Shown here: in pieces, positions 21,945 through 33,354 of the stretch | How positions within the stretch are numbered: the first letter of the stretch is position 1 | Layout: the number at the start of each line of letters is the position of its first letter | DNA from: Fistulifera solaris | Taxonomy: Eukaryota; Bacillariophyta; Bacillariophyceae; Naviculales; Stauroneidaceae | Assembly: GCA_030295235.1 (NCBI GenBank) | Contig: AP026164.1 | Location: 1,612,001-1,676,000, forward strand | Direction of reading: 5' to 3' | DNA: 64,000 bases | The notes under the pieces: generated by a model | Seen by the model: only the letters and a program-made list of their open reading frames with translations | Databases searched by the model: none | What the model was told of the DNA's origin: nothing | Program-made: the position numbers and the translations under genes

Positions 21945-23498
21945 TTAACTTTCTCCCTCGATCTCTTTTTCAGACATATCTCCAACTTCATCCAGCAATC
22001 CAATAAAGGGAAGGGGGAAGATCGAGCTCAAGCTACAAAGGAAGATGAGAGGAGCTAAATTGGTAAAGTCGTTTTCCGTCACTCCAAAGACTTTGGTCAG
22101 CAGCGCACCAATTTCGGTTCCTGCCGTTCCTGCTCCGTTGAAGATGGACATCAATGTCGCAAACAGGACCGCTTCGACTCCCGGCGGGCAGAGCCGTGCC
22201 GCTAGGACGAGCGTCGGAAGAAACGCCATTTCACCCAAGGCCGCCAAGATGACATCATCTCCGTATATGAGTGCAGTATCCGGAATGCCAAGTTCACGAT
22301 TGACGTGTGTGACCAGTAAAATTGGTATCAATCCCAAGGGGAAGGACGCGACCGATGACCAAAAAAGAATGTCTTTGATTTTGACTGTTTTCAAGTACTG
22401 ATTGTACAACCAAACACCTACGAGACTCGCAGCAGCTGTCACAAGACGGACTCGTCCCAAAAATTCGGGTCCTAAACCCAAGTCATTGGAAAGAAAAAAG
22501 AAAAAGGCTCCATCCGCTGTTGGAGTTGCTTGCCATAAAAAGAGAAACAAAGCGGGTCTCCAGATTGCTTTTTGACTCAATGCTCCCCACAACGCGTCCA
22601 CTTGAACCTTGACGCCTCGTATGAAATTATCTTTTTGCACACTTGGCTCCACGCGCTTATCTTCTACCCCGAAGGCAATGAGAGCCACCAAGAATGGAAG
22701 TACTGCCGTAAGGGCAAAGACTTGTCGTACCGTCATAACTTCCAATAACGACCCCGAAAAATACGCCGAAATCAATCCACCCGTCGCCGCGGAACCCCAA
22801 CACAGCGACTGTAGACCTCCTGCAATTGCTGGATCATTGGATTCACGTGTTTTGGCTACCACAATCCCATCTGCCACGACATCAGCCATAGCAATACAGC
22901 CCGATGCCACCAACAATGCGACCAAGGTCCCTGTAATCGAAGTCGATGAGGGAAGACCTTCCCAAAATCCACTGAATCCCAAAATAGTATAAGCCGATCC
23001 TCCCAAAAGACCCGCCAGTATCAAATACGATTTTCGGCGGAACCCCAACAGAGGAAAGCCATCACTCAAAAATCCATAGATGGGTTTAATCGTCCACGGC
23101 AGCACAAACAATCCCGAGAGTGCCGACAATTCGGCCGGTCCTAGATGTAATTCATCTTTTAGTAGATATGATTGTGCCAAGCGTGCGAGGCCCAGCGCTC
23201 CTTCGACAAAATAAATGGTAGCAATCGCGACAATTTCGGGGGTGATGGTCATGCCAAGAATATGGAACGAGTTTGGTTCCGTAGACTGTAGTATCACGTC
23301 GGCTGTGCTCGTGGTACTACTGTCTTTTAAGTCACTGGAAACGTCGATGAGAGATGTCGTGGATGATGATTCTTCGGATGATTGCAGAAAGAGACGACGA
23401 GGAAGACGATCGAGTCGTCCTCGGTGTGTGATGGGTACCAACGAATGGGCCAGTTTTACGGATGAGATCGCCGCAATCAGCATGAGTTTACGACGCAT
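21945..23498 (-). CDS. BT1/folate-biopterin transporter family protein
   Basis: A major-facilitator-like membrane carrier of the BT1/FBT family, whose members carry folates, biopterin or other small molecules. The 517 residues from the ATG at 23498 show about 11-12 hydrophobic helices and family blocks such as LSGLFVLPWTIKPIYGFLSDGFPLLGFRRK, ADVVADGIVV, and LQSLCWGSAATGG. The N-terminus (MRRKLMLIAAISSVKLAHSLVP) looks like a signal peptide followed by a basic transit region, suggesting a plastid membrane. An upstream in-frame ATG at 23588 would add 30 polar residues before it; I prefer 23498. The substrate cannot be read from the sequence. The gene ends about 125 bases from the ATP synthase alpha stop, convergent. 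Confidence 0.85.
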   Translation of the reverse strand: MRRKLMLIAAISSVKLAHSLVPITHRGRLDRLPRRLFLQSSEESSSTTSLIDVSSDLKDSSTTSTADVILQSTEPNSFHILGMTITPEIVAIATIYFVEGALGLARLAQSYLLKDELHLGPAELSALSGLFVLPWTIKPIYGFLSDGFPLLGFRRKSYLILAGLLGGSAYTILGFSGFWEGLPSSTSITGTLVALLVASGCIAMADVVADGIVVAKTRESNDPAIAGGLQSLCWGSAATGGLISAYFSGSLLEVMTVRQVFALTAVLPFLVALIAFGVEDKRVEPSVQKDNFIRGVKVQVDALWGALSQKAIWRPALFLFLWQATPTADGAFFFFLSNDLGLGPEFLGRVRLVTAAASLVGVWLYNQYLKTVKIKDILFWSSVASFPLGLIPILLVTHVNRELGIPDTALIYGDDVILAALGEMAFLPTLVLAARLCPPGVEAVLFATLMSIFNGAGTAGTEIGALLTKVFGVTENDFTNLAPLIFLCSLSSIFPLPFIGLLDEVGDMSEKEIEGES

Positions 23499-23698
23499 TG
23501 TGATAGTATTCTTTGTGCACTTCTTCCTAAGGTTACTTTCTTTTTTCAGTAATGTTTCCACTTTTGGAAGGTTCGTATCATTCTCCATCGAGTGAATTTT
23601 TTTTGTTGCATTCGAAAAAAATCATCGACGACGATCGCGTTTTTTCCTTAAAACGGGATCTAGTCTTTCCGGTACTCACTTCTTGTACTAGCGGAAGC

Positions 23699-23706
23699 TG
23701 ACGTCA
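23699..23706. promoter_or_regulatory. Perfect CRE/bZIP palindrome TGACGTCA
   Basis: Lies between the divergent starts of the BT1 transporter and the small plastid protein at 23842. Likely bZIP site by sequence alone. Confidence 0.4.
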
Positions 23707-23841
23707 TTAACTTCCTTGCAGTTTCTGTGTTTTTTCCTTTTTTCCGCTCGAACACACCCATTTCATCAATTCTAAGTAGTAGACGTACAAGTACCTGGTA
23801 TTATTTATTTCTTTTCCTGCACCCCTCATATTCGTTCTACC

Positions 23842-24288
23842 ATGACAAAACTACAGAGCCTACTTTTGATTGTGAGTTTTTTCTTCGAACACAACCAGGC
23901 GTGGGTCCTTCCCTCGACCTTCCGACGATCGACGACGCGATTGTCCGTCGTCGAAAGTGTCTCGGTCGAATCTTTGGTCGACCACGAAACCGTCGGTACG
24001 GAATTGTCGGGATCGATCCAACGGTGGCTCGATGCCGAATGGATGCCACAAGACGTCCACAGACAAATGGGAGAATCGTGCAAATTGTCGTATCTCAAAT
24101 GTCGTCAAACGGGAGAACATGATTTGATGACGATCATGACGACAGTGGTCGGTGACTTGGAAGAAAAATGGCAAGAGTACGACAAAGATGCCTTTGTGGG
24201 GCCTTGGGATATTACGAATTATGTATCGGACTTTTTGACGGAACGGGCTGGTTTAGAACGATGCTCGTGTTCGTCTCAAATCTATTAG
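23842..24288 (+). CDS. Small plastid-targeted protein, unknown function
   Basis: A 148-residue protein starting at the ATG at 23842. It opens with a signal peptide (MTKLQSLLLIVSFFFEHNQAW) with Trp at the expected +1 site and a basic, Ser/Thr-rich stretch (VLPSTFRRSTTRLS), the pattern of diatom plastid import. The mature part is acidic and helical (IQRWLDAEWMPQDVHRQMGES, VVGDLEEKWQEYDKDAFVGPWDITNYVSDFL) and ends in a Cys-containing tail (RCSCSSQIY). I recognise no family. It converges on the kinase gene with 116 bases between stops. Confidence 0.7.
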   Translation: MTKLQSLLLIVSFFFEHNQAWVLPSTFRRSTTRLSVVESVSVESLVDHETVGTELSGSIQRWLDAEWMPQDVHRQMGESCKLSYLKCRQTGEHDLMTIMTTVVGDLEEKWQEYDKDAFVGPWDITNYVSDFLTERAGLERCSCSSQIY

Positions 24289-24404
24289 AATGAATAATTA
24301 ATTGTTCTATTTGCGATACTGTCAAAACGTATCCATAAACAGTGTGCCTCACGGCTCGTAAACTCTTTTTTTCTACATCTTAGAATTGATGCATATTTAA
24401 GGTT

Positions 24405-26728
24405 TTAAAAGTGAACCGACTTTCGAGAAAAAAGGGCTTTGATGCCGCGCCTCTTTGGAACTCTCAGATTGTTGGCTTCCTGAGTATTGGGCAATTCAAG
24501 CTTCGGATGGGCGGGCCTTTCCTTGGCAGATTCTTGATACACCGGATGACCGATGGGGCATTCCATCCATCGGTGTTCTTCCTCCGTCAATGAATTGGAA
24601 ATGACCTCAAGTTCATCCAGGATTCGGTCAAACGAAGGACGGCGATCGGGATCTCTCGTCCAACACTTTCCGATGAACGAACTAATAGAATCAGGGACGC
24701 CAGATGGGAATGGTGGACGTGCATCATTCATGGCGACGGCAGCGGCCGCTTCAATTTGCGACATGTTCGCAAACGGTGATTCACGCGACAGAAGCTGCCA
24801 AAACAGTATAGCGGAGGAGTAAACGTCAGCCGTTTGTGAATACGTTTCATGTCGAATCACTTCCGGAGGCATCCATCGATAGGTACCGGTTTCGGCGGTT
24901 GGATCCTGGTCACCTGCGTTGTTCGACTCGGTAGCAACACCAAAATCCGTTATCTTGACCGAAAAATTTCCCGATGAAACCACTCCATCGAGAAGAATAT
25001 TCCCGGGCTTGATGTCTCTATGAATGATACCTTTGTTGTGCAAATAGCTCATACCTTTTGAGATGCTGGATGCCACATGAAAGAAAAAAGTTACGGGGCG
25101 TGCATTTCTGCAGTGCGACGGACAAATCGCCGGCATCGCAGTATTCCAAAACAAGACAAAACGTTAACGGACTCGGATGGTACACCGAGCCTAGCAGACG
25201 AATGATGTTAGGATGATGCAATTTTTGCAGTGCCTGGACTTCTTTCCGCCAGCCATCGAGGCCCATTTCTGTGATGGAAGCGACTTTCACTGCCACATCG
25301 AGGCCACTCCATCTAGCTAGATACGTGGTTCCTGCTGCGCCTTGTCCTATGCGTTTCTTGAATTGAACTTCATAAAGATTGATTTCCCATTCTTTCGATG
25401 CTGGTGCTTTTGAAATTTCCTGTAACAATCCGTCAACTCCTTTCGCGATATTTTCGACCTCAATCTTTACTCCGTTCTGACGCATTGCTTTCGTCGATTT
25501 ATCGTCAGGTACTTCACCCGAGAGGACACTCAGTAATCGCCCCTTCACTTCTTCAGGAGATAGACTTTCTATGACACCCTTCAACTTTGCATGCGAGATT
25601 ACATTGAAAGCGAGGTCAAGCACGTTGTTAATTCTGGACGAGTTCCCAATGCTGTTCTTCACTGCGGTAGAATCGACGTCAGAAAGCACCGTGCAGTGTT
25701 CTATCTCTTCCACCAAAAGCAATTCCATCGAATGTAGCTTATTCACATAGAGTGATGTGAGATTCCACAACTTGTTTTCATTGTATTGTGATCTTAATTG
25801 CCCAAGTTCCAAGCCATTCAGAATCGCGCGTTGCAATTGTTGCATTTGCGGCGGCATTGTGATAACTTCTCGCACCAAATCGTGTAGCGTCCCTTCGGGT
25901 AGTTGATTCAGTTCTTCTTGTTGACTGCGCTGATTCTCCGCGGTCAAGACCAAGTCATTCATCAACATTCGCGACTCGGTATCCTCGGCGGCTAAAATGG
26001 AAGACAGAGTAGCACGTTCCACTCCTGCGGCTTCTTTCAGTCGTACAAATACATCGAGCAAGTTGACTAGCTGCAATATGTTGCTTTCCTGCGTTTCTTC
26101 GACGACGGGTGTTGTTGACGGGACATCATTCCTACGGTGGCCGAACAAGCCTTGCAGCCGAACATCCTCCTGAAACACCAAATCGACGAAGCGATCCTGG
26201 TGGATCGCATCAAACGATAAAGACCGAACACGTGTCGGTCGGCGATTTCCCAAACAGCCATTTCGTTCGGAGTCGTCTGCGTTAGATTCGCCAAATGCTG
26301 ATAGGATGACACGCGCGATCCGAAGCTGTCTTTCTTTGCAACGACTTGAATGACGATTTGGTTTTTTTATGCAATGAACGTTGAAAAGAGGTGAATTTGA
26401 GAATATACTCGTGATGAACGTATTGAATCAGTGTATTGTAACTGAGTAGCAATTTGTGAAATCCACACGTCGATGGCAGAGCCTCCAAAGGCAAGGTGCT
26501 ACGAATTTTCCCCAATACATGCGATGCCGTCGGATCCAGATTGTCTTTCAATCGTAAAATGGCTTGATCGGTGTCTCTCCGAGCGGGTACGAGCACGGAT
26601 AGCTTACGGGTAGGATGAGCCCGAAAGGCACAGGACGCCCCGCGTTCTTTCTGCAAGCAATAGACCAACCGCAAGATTTTCCGTAGAACGACCGAATCAA
26701 TCGCTGAAGTCTCGTTGCTTTCTTTCAT
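24405..26728 (-). CDS. NIT-domain (nitrate/nitrite-sensing type) protein kinase
   Basis: About 770 residues. The N-terminal third reads like a NIT sensor domain: LVYCLQKERGASCAF (about 17-31), RRDTDQAILRLKDN, a helical middle, and a second half with FVRLKEAAGVERATLSSIL. After a helical linker comes a TKL-type kinase domain (about 455-720): GQGAAGTTY loop, VAVKVAS lysine, HRDIKPGNILLDG, ITDFGVA and GTYRWMPPEVI, all active-site residues present. NIT domains sense nitrate and nitrite in bacterial receptors. The frame changes once in the kinase at a G-run (25095-25098 on the plus strand, one base too many; TPVTFFFHVASSIS reads through) and at one or two places between about 26200 and 26370 near a seven-T run. 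Assembly error is likely. Transcription starts about 130 bases from the retrotransposon LTR. Confidence 0.8.
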
Positions 26729-26857
26729 TTTAGAGGAGTAAAGAAGTTTGTGAAAGGATTACCAGAATTTATCGGCAGGAATGATTTGATTTTCGCACCT
26801 TTAACAATATAATTTTAACAAAACAAATAAACGCTTTTTCATTCCGACGGCCGGCAG

Positions 26858-27276
26858 TGTTGTGATTTCACCCCGAACTTGACGTCCGTATGGTATTTAA
26901 CCCTACGATGCTATTCAGTCCAGTTCAAGTCAAATGGAATCGGAAGACAGTAATTTGTTCTCAAACAGTCTATCTTTACTTTTTACGTCAACAGGATTCA
27001 TCCGAATTAATGCGGCGACCAGAGTCGGCATTGCCTTCGGCTGAATCTGTCTTTCGAGCTTTCCCAGCCACCAGATCTGCCCAAGTTACACACGTGGCCG
27101 GTTTAGTCCTTACCTGACTACTAAATGCACTTACTTGCTTACTAGCTTTCTTCTTTGTAGACTCGCTACCTCCACGCTGAAACTCTTTACCAGCTCCGTT
27201 GTCGTTAGAGATAGATGTGACGTCATACTGCGCGGGATTCAGCCCATCCGGGAGTCGCTCGAAATAATCTCCAACA
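26858..27276 (-). repeat. LTR, left copy (3' LTR of the element)
   Basis: 419 bases, TGTTG...CAACA, the same as 32722-33140. The end of the pol reading frame lies inside it (to about 26988). Carries a perfect TGACGTCA at 27218-27225. Confidence 0.93.
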
Positions 27277-30200
27277 CGCTCCTCGACTTCGAGGGGCGGG
27301 ATCTCGTGCAGCGAATCGACATGATTGTACCCTAAAATGACATCGCGGAACTTACGGAACAAACTCCCATTTAATGGCTTGGTGAAGAAGTCGGCCAGCA
27401 TTACTAAGGTTGGACAGTGACGAATAGACACGTCCAAGTCCCGGGTTCTATCCTTGATCCAAAAATACCTGATATCGATGTGTCTAGACTTCTGACCAGC
27501 CGACAGTCGCCCGTTCTTTTCCATTCTAATTGCACTCTCATTGTCCTGTTCAAAGATCACTTCAGTCATCTTGTGTCCCTGCGCTTCCATGAACAATTTA
27601 ACCCAAACTGTATGCGGTAAATAATCGCTCGCTCCTACCAATTCCGCCTCAGTCGAACTCCTGGTATTTAACTTCTGCTTTGTTGACTTGCAGACTAACC
27701 CACCTCGACCAAACGACGTTATCCCTCCAGTATGGCTCTTCATGTCGGGATGCACAGCAAAAGCAGCGTCGACCCAAGAGCGCATTTTGTTTAAACTGTC
27801 GGCTCCCATCGTATACGTCAATTCCAGCGTCCCTTTCACGTATTCTAGCACCCGCTTGAGTTTATTCTGGTCCTGCTTTGTACTTTTTGTGACTCGGGTG
27901 CACAGGAAAGACACTGGTAATAAAATATCCATCCTCGCTCTCACTGCTATGTAAAGTAGTTTGGCTACCACGCTCCGGAAAACATCGAATTCATCTCCTT
28001 CCAGGGCCGGCGACGCCTCGTCTATGTCAAACAAATTACTTTTCGCAGGAGTTGTTGCTTCCTGCGTGATCCCAAGTTTCGACTCGTCAATGCTCTCTTG
28101 CAAATAGTCCCTCATTTGTACCACCACGGTGTTGTTCGTTTGGAACTCGATGTCCATTCCCAAAAACTTATGTTTCATCCCTCTCGTGACAGACATTTTT
28201 CCAAATCTACCTTCAATGTCCTCAATTACTGTTGTTACAACGTTGGGATCAACATGGGAGACCTTCATATCATCGACATACCAAGCAATTGTGCATTGCT
28301 TTCCATTGATCGTTTTGTTGGCAACGCAGGTGTCATAGGGATTGAGTTCAAAGCCCATGTCCTGGAGCGCGCCGGCAAACATTTCGTACCATAGTAAAGC
28401 ACTACATACACATCCATATAGAGCCTTCCGTAGCTGGACGTACAACACTCTTTTCCCCCCTTCGACAGCAACGAAAGCTTCATACTTCGGATTCATTTTG
28501 CACATGATGTCGACCGACTCTCCGGTGAATTTTAACAAAGTGAAATCCTTCATGTTTGCTTTCAGATACGCACCCACAACATCCGCTATCGCTACGTCCC
28601 GTCCTTCATGAGCGTCAACAATCAACGACAGCAAAGCGAATCCGTCGACACGGTGGGTGACGCCGTTTGCGATTTTTCGTATAAGTTCTTTTGCACGCTG
28701 CCATCGGCTACAGTGCGACCTTTGATGCGGCCATCTCTTTTCTTTGTTACCAGGTTAATGGCTCGTAGCGCTTCTTTCTTTTGCTGTCGGGTCAAAGATT
28801 GTGCCTGCATCGCCATGAACACATCGAGGTCGTCGAGTTGCGCAAACTCTTGCATGAGTGCCTGTATTGCGTCATCTCCGTACAATTTGATGGCAGCTTT
28901 GGCAGTCAGTTGAGCGAACACTCTTCCGAAAATGATCTTCTGCAGTTGTTTCATGTTCATCTTCCCTTGGTCGGTGGCCGTGTTCAAAACCGCCTGCACG
29001 AGAACTGTTTGCAACAGCACCTTTGGCGTTTCGTACGCCTTCGTGCTGTGTGGTTCATCCATCGCTTCGGCAAGTCTTGTGGGTGCCCGAATGTGGTTTC
29101 TGTCTCTGAGTTGGTATCGCGATTCAGTTCCTTGATTGGTATAAAAATCGGCCTCTGGTTCCTTTTCCTCATTTTCGGCCGCTCCTTCGTGTTCATCGAG
29201 TAGTTCGGTTGCTTCAATCAAAACTTCCGGCGCTCCTTGGTCTTCAACGAATGTGTTGGTGTTCTCTTCCGTGTCATCCGACGCTCCTTCTTCTTCATCA
29301 ATTTCGTTGTGTACTGTAAAGTCGGTTTCATTTGCTGCATCGTCGATCAGATTGTCGCCGTGTTGGACGGCTTGATCTTGGTCTTGAAAGTCGGCTTGAT
29401 CTTGGTCTTGAAAGTCGGCTTGATCTTGGTCTTGAAAGTCTTCGTCTGGGTCTTGGGATTCGGTTTGAAATCCGTCGTTGTCTTGGTCTTGCAGATCTGT
29501 GTCTGTGTCTTGAAGATTGTCGTTATGCTGATCTGCGTCTGTGTCTTGAATGTCGTCTTGAATGTCAAACTTCGCTCCTTGATCCGTGTTTGGAAGCAAA
29601 AACGGATCATCGACTTCATCGGGAAATGGAAGATAGACTTGCTCTGGGTCGCCCCACTCAACAATCAACCCAGTCGTCTGAATGAGAGGTTGATTGTCGG
29701 CCTGTGCCAGACGATCCATTTGGGTAAGAACCGAATCGTGAATGTGACAAAGGGTCCATTGGTGACGAACGATGACCTCTCCGGATGCAAGAGAGAGGAA
29801 ATAGTATGCGCCTCCGTGATTTCCTGTAGAACAGAGAGCAATGGCGCCCGTGTGTGCGTGATCGGGGAGTGTTGCTAGGTGTCGGTGCGTCAAAAACCTG
29901 TGCCGTATGAACCGAATTCGATACGTAGCTTGTTGTAGTCCGGAGGCGGTGATCCCGTCATGATGGTTTCGGGTGATAGGTCGTCCGATACTCCATACTT
30001 CCACGGGAAAACGTTGAGCCAGTGCACCACATTCATCATGAGGTGCTGAACAAAACGCAATGGGTAAGCGCGTGTAGGGCAGGCCATGGATAGTCGTGCG
30101 TGCCCGCTCCTTGATGGTCCTATTGGAGCGCTCAATTTCCGGTAATGCGCGTGTTGGGCGACAATATCCAAGCGGACAGGGCCTATGTCGTCCCGCAGGC

Positions 30201-31000
30201 AGGCAAACTTCGTTGTCGCCGTGGATAGCTGTCACTGGGAGTCCACGGCTTTTGTAAATCTCAAAGAGTCGGACGAAACTCCTTGAGCATGGTGGCCTTT
30301 TGTCTGTTTGGGACGGGGGCGATGGTGCGCCATCCAATAGCGCGAGAAATCGTCGTTATAAAAGGTATTTTGTTCACGAAAACGAAATCGACTGCGAGCG
30401 TAACATGGTTGTGGTGCAATAAGATGGATCGCGGCACCGGAATCGCTGTAAGTGTGGGAACATGCTCCGGTGGCGGTCCTGCTGTGGTAGTGCCTTTTAA
30501 ATGGGGAATATCTGGCCCGTGATATGGCAATGGCTCGCCGAGCATCGTCAACCGTCACGGGACAGTTGTGGACGCGGTTTTTGCGCAACCAAGCTTCAAA
30601 TGCCCTCATGCCGGGTCGTCCGACAATCCGATATAACCTGCAGCGCCTCGTCGGCTTGCTGCACTTGGCGTGGTCGTAAATAGTTTTTATTTGCTTCTAC
30701 AGTTGTTACTAGGGTACACGGCGTGTAGGCTTAACAGTGTTGCTATTGTTAGGCTTGAAAACATATAAACCAGACTCCTGTTCGATGAATTTCATTGTCG
30801 AACCATCTTTGCGATGTACCAACAGAGCTAGTTCTTCTTCAGTATCTAGGGTGACACGACACACCTTGTTGACATCTTTCATTGAGAGGATATTTGCAAT
30901 CGACTCGGGGTTAAACCACACCGTTCCTAGGTTGGGAAACTTCGCCAACCATGTATGAGTCCTGATAACCCCCATTCGTCACCGGCCGTAGTACTTCATC
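26988..31000 (-). mobile_element. Pol part of the Copia element (protease, integrase, RT, RNase H), fossil
   Basis: Approximate extents on the minus strand: protease region near 30.7-31.0 kb, integrase and its acidic linker about 29.0-30.7 kb, reverse transcriptase about 27.6-29.0 kb, RNase H about 27.2-27.6 kb. Visible family marks are the TGNxGGAYYF...RHQWT end of integrase, the KGRTVADG...ASPTVSTD entry to RT, YVDDM, and STEAELVGASD in RNase H. Confidence 0.8.
29367..29440 (-). repeat. Three 24-bp tandem repeats in the acidic linker of the retroelement
   Basis: Three near-perfect copies of a 24-base unit encoding DFQDQDQA on the minus strand, inside an Asp/Gln/Glu-rich linker between integrase and reverse transcriptase. 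Confidence 0.85.
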
Positions 31001-31049
31001 ACTTTTGCGGATGTTGTAAAGATACTGGGGGTTGTTAAACACCGACACG

Positions 31050-32680
31050 GTCGATTGTGTGTCAAGTAGAATCCATTCATTGCTGATACAATGGTCACAA
31101 TTTCGACTTCGCCTGTGTTAGAACGTAAGCATGTTGCAAAAGAGTTGTTCCGCGGTTGTTTGGAAGGGTGCAGTTGCCTGCATAGTGTCCATACAAATTG
31201 CAGTTGTAGCAAAGTACGTCAGGGAAGACTCTGCCATCATTCCCGGTGACTACACCGTCACTGGTCTGGGCCTGGGTAAACGTAAAATTTCCTACGGTCG
31301 TTGCCTCCGCCTTCGGTCCTTGTTCCCGCGTCAGGTGTGCTGCGCGATGTTGCTGTTGTGCGGGAGGCGTTCTTTGGTACTTCATAAAGGTTCACCAGAG
31401 CAAAGGCCGTAGCCAAATCCGTCGGGTAATGATCATTTCCCTTGACATAGTCGTTCTTTAGTTCTCCGATAAAGCGTGCCGTATCTTGTTTTGTCGAGAC
31501 CTTGAATGAACACCGTTCGCGAGGGTGTATTCCAGGGCACCTTGTGCGCGAGCGTCCTCATCCCCGAGTGACTCTGGGACGTTTGTCCAATTTCCGCTTA
31601 AGTTTCCTCCACAGTGCTTCACAACGTCAGCCCAGGCCTTGAGCCTGTTCATGAAATCTTCCGGCGTTTCGTTCGCAGCTTGCTGACACGCAAAGAAGTT
31701 TTTCTTCGCTTCGATCTCGGAGACCATTGGGTTCTTCTTGTTGTCGTAGTTCATCGTTACTGCCTTGAGCTGTTGTAGCAACCACCACGCAGTCATGGGC
31801 GTCGAAGCGTTCTTCAAAACCTTCGACAGACTTTACTTTCGTTTGCATCGCCGGGCTGGTTTGCTCCCAAATCAAGTTGTGGAAAGCCACCAGGTTTGCT
31901 TGGAGTTCTCTTCTTGTTTTCGCGAATATCTTCAATTCTTCGTTCCGAATGGTAATGTCGCCGGCTGGAGCGCCTTCGGGGAGTGGCGCTGGCCTCTCGA
32001 CCACCGGTTGATTCATCGGGTCGGCAAATAAGCCGACATTTGCATGTACGTATCTTTGTAGTTTTCTTTCGCCACTGCCTGCAGCTTCGTCATGGTCTTA
32101 CTGTATTGTGTTCGGTCGTTGGCCTCTTCGGGCAACTCAAAAACATGGCCACCCATCGCCGTACTCGCTCCTCGGAACTTTGCTTTCTTCGCTTGACCTT
32201 GTCCTTTATGGTTCCGTCCTCCGTTGCCTCTTCCTCCGCGTCCGCCAGCGGCCCCCTCCGCGACCTCGTCCGGGGGTTCGGCTATCTGGTGCGCTTGCGG
32301 CATCAGGCACGGGCGAGGACATCTTGTTTGCCTAGGGTTCGTCTCGTCTCAGATGTTTTCGAAGTCTCCAGGTGTGGGTTCCGTTGTCTGTGATCACGTG
32401 TATTTTTTCGTTGTTGCTTTCGTCTACGTGATCCACCGTGGCTCTTCGCTCCTTTTCTGTTGTCCACGTCTCGCTTGCGTTGGCCGGACGCCCTGATCTT
32501 GTTTGTGATCCGGACTCGATCCGTCGGTCTGAGGCGACGATCTTCCTGACTTTGGTTGCGTTGCTGGGACCCGTCCAATTTGCTCAGAAGCGCGCTTTCC
32601 TCTTGATCAAGCTTCTTTCTGGTGATGTGGATCGTTTTGATTCGCTCAATGATGCCTTGGATCTCGTCAGGAGTTGTCAT
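31050..32680 (-). mobile_element. Gag part of the Copia element, fossil
   Basis: The upstream third of the internal region. A coiled, Gln/Arg-rich start and helical capsid-like stretches lead to a CCHC zinc knuckle (CYNCNLYGHYAGNC) near 31.2 kb. Treated as a fossil together with pol. Confidence 0.7.
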
Positions 32681-32721
32681 CCGCTGTCAGGGTCGTAAAA
32701 GTGCTTTTAATTCGGGATGAA

Positions 32722-33140
32722 TGTTGTGATTTCACCCCGAACTTGACGTCCGTATGGTATTTAACCCTACGATGCTATTCAGTCCAGTTCAAGTCAAATG
32801 GAATCGGAAGACAGTAATTTGTTCTCAAACAGTCTATCTTTACTTTTTACGTCAACAGGATTCATCCGAATTAATGCGGCGACCAGAGTCGGCATTGCCT
32901 TCGGCTGAATCTGTCTTTCGAGCTTTCCCAGCCACCAGATCTGCCCAAGTTACACACGTGGCCGGTTTAGTCCTTACCTGACTACTAAATGCACTTACTT
33001 GCTTACTAGCTTTCTTCTTTGTAGACTCGCTACCTCCACGCTGAAACTCTTTACCAGCTCCGTTGTCGTTAGAGATAGATGTGACGTCATACTGCGCGGG
33101 ATTCAGCCCATCCGGGAGTCGCTCGAAATAATCTCCAACA
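32722..33140 (-). repeat. LTR, right copy (5' LTR of the element)
   Basis: 419 bases, the same as 26858-27276 by reading both copies. Its outer end lies about 215 bases upstream of the pyruvate kinase ATG. Carries TGACGTCA at 33082-33089. Confidence 0.93.
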
Positions 33141-33199
33141 GGCAGCGCTGATGGAATGAAATCTTCGTAACTACTTTATGGTCGGGGTTTAAATAACAA

Positions 33200-33207
33200 T
33201 GACGTCA
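33200..33207. promoter_or_regulatory. Perfect CRE/bZIP palindrome TGACGTCA in the pyruvate kinase promoter
   Basis: Lies 148 bases upstream of the pyruvate kinase ATG and just beyond the retroelement, close to a GATTGGCT (reverse CCAAT-like) box. Native promoter sequence, not LTR. Confidence 0.45.
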
Positions 33208-33354
33208 CCTAGATCCTGATTGGCTTATTTTTTGGATAACGGTATTGAATCTTCGCTTTCATCACACGTTTCGCGGCAACGCGCAAAAACCAATCAATCA
33301 TTTCCATTGAATGCTTTGCATTATTATTTACATTCGATTTCGATACGGAAGACT

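Larger units (their letters stand above)
26858..33140 (-). mobile_element. Copia-type LTR retrotransposon (CoDi-like), full length, broken copy
   Basis: A 6283-base element on the minus strand, bounded by two 419-base LTRs in direct orientation that begin TGTTG and end CAACA, and flanked by a 5-base target duplication GGCAG (26853-26857 and 33141-33145). The internal part has the Copia order: gag with a CCHC zinc knuckle, protease region, integrase, reverse transcriptase with YVDD, RNase H. Wording of the RT and integrase ends matches diatom CoDi elements. LTRs look identical by eye, so the insertion is recent. The coding part has roughly six to eight apparent breaks, so I treat it as a broken copy. 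It sits between the NIT kinase and pyruvate kinase, within the 5' region of both. Confidence 0.93.

Noticed and set aside
26890-27117. 75-codon plus-strand frame, repeated at 32754-32981
   Set aside because: Present twice because it lies in the LTR; opposite strand to the element's genes.
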